Origin: JAGXLC01 sp964585385
GTDB lineage: Bacteria > Bacteroidota > Bacteroidia > Bacteroidales > UBA12077
Direction of reading: 5' to 3'
Assembly (NCBI GenBank): GCA_964585385.1
Contig: CAZPDP010000002.1
Coordinates: 189,239 to 253,238 of the forward strand
DNA: 64,000 bases
A program made the position numbers and the translations under genes. The notes beneath the pieces were generated by a model, which had not been told where the DNA came from, searched no databases, and worked only from the letters and a program-made list of their open reading frames with translations. This document shows, piece after piece, positions 60,462 to 64,000 of the stretch. Numbering within the stretch: position 1 is the stretch's first letter; the number at the start of each line of letters is the position of its first letter.

Positions 60462-61505
60462 TTAATTATTCTTTACAATTACCATATCGCCGGCTTTTAG
60501 CTTATTTTTGCCATGCACAACTATTTCTTTCCCTCCTTGAATACCTTTTACGGCAACTTTTTCTCCTATTGTGTAAAGTTTTTCCACAGGTTTTCTGATT
60601 ACTTTTCGATTGCCGGTAACCACAAATACAAAATTGTTCCCTGTTCCCGGCTGCCTGTAGATAGCGTTTAATGAAATAAATACATCGGTTGTTTCCGGTA
60701 GTCTGAGTTTTACTTTGGAATACATTCCGGGTTTAAGTTTTTTTTCCGGATTAACGATTGTGATTTCTGTCTTTGCTGTATGGGTTGCAGTAGATAAAAT
60801 GGGTTCTATATGGGTTACGGTTCCCCCGATTGTTTCATCAGGGTAAGCGTCAAAAATAGCTTCTGCTTTTTGGCCGGTTTGTATTTTGCTAAGATCCTGT
60901 TCATTGACATCAATTTTCACTTTTAACTTATCAAGCTGCATAAGCTGGACGATTCCTGAAGTGTGAGAATATCCCGGTTTTAGGCTGGGTGAGAACATGA
61001 AGTTTTCACCTTCTTTCACAAGGTAATCTACTATGGTTCCGCTGAAGGGAGCTCTTACTTCACTATTTTTCTTCATCATGCGGGTTTTGGCCCGGGCCGC
61101 TTCAAGCTTGGCTTTCACGTGATCGTATTTTTGTTGCGTGACACTGCCTTTTTCTTTGAGCCTTGACACGCGCTCAAAATCTTTTTCAAGCGTATTTTTT
61201 TCAGCCAGTGCTTGCGCATACAATTCTGCTGATAATTCAACAATCAACTCTCCCTTATTTACTTGATCTCCCTCGTCAAAGTGGATTTTTTCCACCTTGC
61301 CCGGCAGGGTAGTGCCGAGGTTTGCTTCTTTATATGCAAAGGCTACTCCAGTATACTCCAGCCAGGGGTTGTGTTTTTTCTCTACAGATTTCTCTGTTGT
61401 TACGATTACATTTTTCTGAGTATTTGCCTCTTCCTGGTTTTCGTTTTCTGTTGAACAACTCCAGAAGATTGCAAGGAAAGCTAATGAAATCCATATCTTT
61501 TTCAT
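60462..61505 (-). CDS. RND efflux periplasmic adaptor lipoprotein
   Basis: 347 residues. A lipoprotein signal ends AIFWSC (Cys17). The biotinyl-lipoyl-like domain reads LGTTLPGKVEKIHFDEGDQV then NKGELIVELSAELY; an alpha hairpin (about 85-145) and the second lipoyl half APFSGTIVDYLVKEGE follow, then beta-barrel and membrane-proximal domains. It bridges the RND pump and TolC. Adjacent genes are 31 bp downstream (pump) and 10 bp upstream (tolC). Confidence 0.92.
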   Translation of the reverse strand: MKKIWISLAFLAIFWSCSTENENQEEANTQKNVIVTTEKSVEKKHNPWLEYTGVAFAYKEANLGTTLPGKVEKIHFDEGDQVNKGELIVELSAELYAQALAEKNTLEKDFERVSRLKEKGSVTQQKYDHVKAKLEAARAKTRMMKKNSEVRAPFSGTIVDYLVKEGENFMFSPSLKPGYSHTSGIVQLMQLDKLKVKIDVNEQDLSKIQTGQKAEAIFDAYPDETIGGTVTHIEPILSTATHTAKTEITIVNPEKKLKPGMYSKVKLRLPETTDVFISLNAIYRQPGTGNNFVFVVTGNRKVIRKPVEKLYTIGEKVAVKGIQGGKEIVVHGKNKLKAGDMVIVKNN

Positions 61506-61515
61506 ATCGTTGGGT

Positions 61516-63000
61516 TTATTTTTTTACATAATCATTTAATTGACCTGATGCTTTGAGCAGCTTTGTTTCAGTTAACCGGTATTCCGTTTTGGCCTCAATA
61601 TAGTCTGAATACGCTTCCTGCCACATGGATTGGGCTTCAAGAAGGTCGGAAATTTTACTCATGCCTTCTTCGAAATTATCCCTTGTTACTTCGAGATTTT
61701 CTTCAGCCTGCTCCAGCGAAGATTTGGCCATCTCCACTTTTTTAACGGATTCATTGTAACTGAATATGGTTTTCTTCACCTCAAGGGAGATGAGATTTTT
61801 GGTTTCTTTTAATTTTTCCATGCTGGCTTTCTTTTCATGGCGTACAGCATTTAAGGTATGTTTTCTATCCCCCCAGTGATAAATAGGGATGTTTACCATC
61901 ACTCCCACATTCCAGTCTCCACCGAATTCAGGTTCAAATCCATTGTAAGGGTTAGGATTCATCATGCTGTAATTCGCTGTTATTCCTATATTTGGCAGAT
62001 ACCTGGACTTCATAAACTTAACCCCGGATTCTGCAACTTTTACTCCCTGATTGAGCGCTTCAATTTCAGGTCTTTTGTTAATAGCTGAGTACAGATATTC
62101 TTCAGCATTCCTGAGTTGGGATATCTCGCCTAATGAATCGGATAAGCTGATTGCAGTGTCGAGGGGAAGTCCGATGCTTTGGTTGAGTGCCATTCGGGAT
62201 AGTTTGAGTCCATTTTCGGCTTGCATCAGTTTGAGTTCCACCTGGTTTTTTTTCACTTTCACCTGCATGAGCTTGTTTCTTGTTACAAGTCCTTCATCAT
62301 GGAGGTTTTGAACATCATTGATAAGGGTATCAATTCTTTTCAGATAGTCTTTTGCCAGTTTAACCTTTTCTTTCAGGGATACTACCTTCCAGTATCGTTC
62401 GTCTGTTTCAAGAATGACTTCGGCCCGGCTCATTTCTTTGCGGGCCTTAAATATCTGTTCGGTATGTTTAGCCATATTGTATGTTTCCCGTATTTTGCCT
62501 CCCATGTAAATCGGCTGTACCAGGCCGATATTTCCGAAGAATACGTTATGCAAATCAATTATTGCTTCATCTTTGGGCAGGTAAGCATATTTATCAAAAA
62601 GCGGCTCGCCGGTTTTGGGATCTTCCACGGGAACAGGATTTCCCTGTATTTCTCTCGTTACAAAGGTTTCTCTGATTAGATCCGGGTTGGCTTGTAAAAC
62701 AGAAAACCCATCCTTGTATACTTCACTGGGAACCACAGGCAGAAACATGTCTTCACTGAAGAGGCTTATATCCTTGTTGGTTCTCAGGTATCCGCCGTTG
62801 AACTTCAGATTGGGGAAGAATTGTGTTTTCGCTGATTTTTTCAATGAGTTCAATGCCATCTGGTGTTCATGGGAAATTTTGATCTTGCTGTTTTGTTCCA
62901 GCGCCATTTGCCGGCAACGCTCAAGAGTAAAGTTTCCCTGCGCGGGCAAAAATTGCGTAGTAAACAGCAGACTGACTATTAGCAAAATCCGTTCTCTCAT
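61516..63000 (-). CDS. TolC-family outer-membrane efflux protein
   Basis: 494 residues with a signal peptide (about 1-20, ending LPAQ). Duplicated outer-membrane-efflux repeats are present: NFTLERCRQMALEQNSKIKI at the start, and in the second half YSAINKRPEIEALNQGVKVA with later long coiled helices (LEQAEENLEVTRDNFEEGMS). The beta-barrel strand region near 60-130 contains Pro-rich loops. It forms the exit duct of the pump. Confidence 0.92.
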   Translation of the reverse strand: MRERILLIVSLLFTTQFLPAQGNFTLERCRQMALEQNSKIKISHEHQMALNSLKKSAKTQFFPNLKFNGGYLRTNKDISLFSEDMFLPVVPSEVYKDGFSVLQANPDLIRETFVTREIQGNPVPVEDPKTGEPLFDKYAYLPKDEAIIDLHNVFFGNIGLVQPIYMGGKIRETYNMAKHTEQIFKARKEMSRAEVILETDERYWKVVSLKEKVKLAKDYLKRIDTLINDVQNLHDEGLVTRNKLMQVKVKKNQVELKLMQAENGLKLSRMALNQSIGLPLDTAISLSDSLGEISQLRNAEEYLYSAINKRPEIEALNQGVKVAESGVKFMKSRYLPNIGITANYSMMNPNPYNGFEPEFGGDWNVGVMVNIPIYHWGDRKHTLNAVRHEKKASMEKLKETKNLISLEVKKTIFSYNESVKKVEMAKSSLEQAEENLEVTRDNFEEGMSKISDLLEAQSMWQEAYSDYIEAKTEYRLTETKLLKASGQLNDYVKK

Positions 63001-63028
63001 TCCAGTTTATAATTTAAATGTTCAACTT

Positions 63029-63634
63029 TTATTTATCGCGTTTTACAAGACCATAGAACAGTATTTCAAGCATACCGTCCAGAACTTCTTCCAGGTCTTC
63101 CAGGGTATATTCATTTTTTATAAAAAGAGGCACTTCCAGTCCCTTCATGGCCGTAACAAAAGTTAATGCAGCGAAATTTGTCTCTTCCAGGGTAAAAATT
63201 TCATGGTCTCTGCCTTCTTCAAGAATGCCTTTGATCACCTCATGTTCTTCTTTATCGTAATGTTCCCTTATTTTCTCCACAAAAGCAAAATTTTTGAGGT
63301 AATCGTTTCTAAGGGCTTCATTGAAATTGACAAGCTCCCTGAGAAAGCGCATACGGATCAGTACATATTCCCGGAGCTTATCCTTTGGATTCATGCTGGT
63401 ATCCACAACTTTGGTATAAATTTCATTTCGAAGCAGATCGGCCTCTTTTTTAATAACTTCCCGGTATATTTCTTCTTTACTCCTGAAGTAATAGTAGATT
63501 GAGCTTTTCCCCTTGCCAAGTGCCTGGGCAATGTCGTTAACGGTTGTCTTCCTGAAACCAAATTTGCTGAAAATATTGGTTGCTATTGTAATAATGTGAT
63601 CTCTGAAATTTTCCTTCTTCGATGTTTGATTCAT
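63029..63634 (-). CDS. TetR/AcrR-family repressor of the efflux operon
   Basis: 201 residues. The N-terminal helix-turn-helix (about 10-57) reads IITIATNIFSKFGFRKTTVN then DIAQALGKGKSSIYYYFRSK with EEIYREV, a classic TetR domain. The C-terminal ligand domain is all-helical. It is the first gene of the efflux operon, 28 bp before tolC, so autoregulation of the whole operon is likely. Two palindromes upstream are operator candidates. Confidence 0.93.
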   Translation of the reverse strand: MNQTSKKENFRDHIITIATNIFSKFGFRKTTVNDIAQALGKGKSSIYYYFRSKEEIYREVIKKEADLLRNEIYTKVVDTSMNPKDKLREYVLIRMRFLRELVNFNEALRNDYLKNFAFVEKIREHYDKEEHEVIKGILEEGRDHEIFTLEETNFAALTFVTAMKGLEVPLFIKNEYTLEDLEEVLDGMLEILFYGLVKRDK

Positions 63635-63692
63635 GGTTATTAATTGTTAATCGCTGTTTATTTCAGGAATTACAGGTTTGTTTCGAAAATTC

Positions 63693-63713
63693 GAACAATT
63701 TAATAGATTGTTC
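63693..63713. promoter_or_regulatory. Candidate TetR-family operator 1
   Basis: GAACAAT and ATTGTTC form a perfect 7-bp inverted repeat with a 7-bp spacer, 59 bp upstream of the tetR start, the size range of TetR-family operators. Confidence 0.5.
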
Positions 63714-63756
63714 AAAAATACGAATGAATTTTAAATTTTGAAAATTTTTCGAACAT

Positions 63757-63778
63757 ATTTTTCGAAAGGTCGAAAAAT
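63757..63778. promoter_or_regulatory. Candidate TetR-family operator 2
   Basis: ATTTTTCG/CGAAAAAT, 8-bp arms with a 6-bp spacer, in a stretch with several TTCGAA words. It may be the regulator's second site or part of the promoter. Confidence 0.35.
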
Positions 63779-63788
63779 GTAAGAGATT

Positions 63789-64000
63789 ATGGCAGTCGTA
63801 ACATCCGATGTATTGTTTTCATCGGATGTTTACAAAGAGATACTTTAAAAATTTAGTAATTGCTTTTACTTAAGAATCCAGCAATAGTTGTGTTATTCTG
63901 GTTTGGTACCCATTGTTTTTTCCATGCTTTTTTCTGTGTTAAAAGGGTAAGCATACGATGACCTGGAGACATCGTATGCTATGGCAGTCGTAACATCCGA
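63789..64000. repeat. Second locus of the covarying hairpins (runs off the window)
   Basis: The hairpin AACATCCGATG/CATCGGATGTT (63800-63830) and the hairpin GCATACGATG/CATCGTATGC (63951-63979) have the same stems as the 19.5-21.3 kb array but different loops and spacer DNA. The block ATGGCAGTCGTAACATCCGA recurs at 63789 and 63981, a 192-bp period, so a new tandem array probably starts at the edge. Confidence 0.75.

Overview
This window looks like chromosome from a member of the Bacteroidota, most likely an anaerobic, Bacteroidales-type lineage; the exact order cannot be fixed from sequence alone. The evidence is a type IX secretion (T9SS) C-terminal sorting domain, a DUF4270 lipoprotein next to glmS, a THX-type ribosomal peptide, many lipoprotein signal peptides, AT-rich leaders without clear Shine-Dalgarno sites, a few TAnnTTTG -7 promoter motifs, and a two-subunit methylmalonyl-CoA mutase (propionate/succinate metabolism). 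One run of exactly 100 N (19702-19801) shows this is a draft assembly broken inside a repeat.

Layout. 1-9.2 kb: methylmalonyl-CoA mutase (mutB partial, mutA), a small inverted-repeat element, purQ, small membrane proteins, a PhzF-family protein, a phosphofructokinase with pyrophosphate-type active-site residues, and a THX-like protein with a long charged tail. 9.2-18 kb: hairpin-rich spacer, thyA-folA, an SbcD/SbcC-like (YhaO/YhaN-like) nuclease-ATPase pair, and a tricorn-type protease. 18-27 kb is the accessory region. It holds an apparently solitary Dam-family methylase, a tandem array of ~348-bp units full of covarying hairpins with a HigBA toxin-antitoxin cassette inserted in it, an ADP-ribosylglycohydrolase facing a small conserved protein, a DUF4143 ATPase, two decayed genes carrying TAA nonsense codons, and a tRNA-Ile2(CAT) locus. 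That locus is surrounded by tRNA fragments whose anticodon arm is replaced by an 8-bp-stem palindrome and by two tandem copies of a frameshifted GIY-YIG endonuclease gene.

27-31 kb: a three-gene methylthioadenosine salvage operon (mtnA, class II aldolase, mtnP), a HAD phosphatase and an HU/SPOR-domain envelope protein. 31-38 kb: nucleotide-sugar genes galE and rfbB, then glmS, a DUF4270 lipoprotein and a GT5-type glycogen synthase domain. 38-43 kb: a thiamin salvage operon (methyltransferase, thiM, thiE, thiL, thiD, tenA) under a TPP riboswitch whose terminator and antiterminator can be read in the sequence; thiC, thiG and thiS are absent here. 43-46 kb: tRNA-Ser(CGA) with partial duplications of its 3' end, a beta-hydroxyacid dehydrogenase, a DUF2147 protein and a LuxR-type response regulator.

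46-56 kb is a surface-protein cluster: a lipoprotein with about sixteen G-x-G-Y...P repeats, a 1649-residue T9SS cargo protein with cleaved-adhesin and Ig-like domains, an outer-membrane beta-barrel, and a lipoprotein ending in a GEVED-type domain. 56-64 kb is an RND efflux operon (tetR, tolC, adaptor, RND pump, PG0541-like protein) with a four-helix-bundle gene between inverted ATTCC-rich repeats lodged in it. The window ends in another set of the hairpins seen at 19-21 kb.

The most unusual structures are the tRNA/GIY-YIG/palindrome locus and the family of covarying hairpins.
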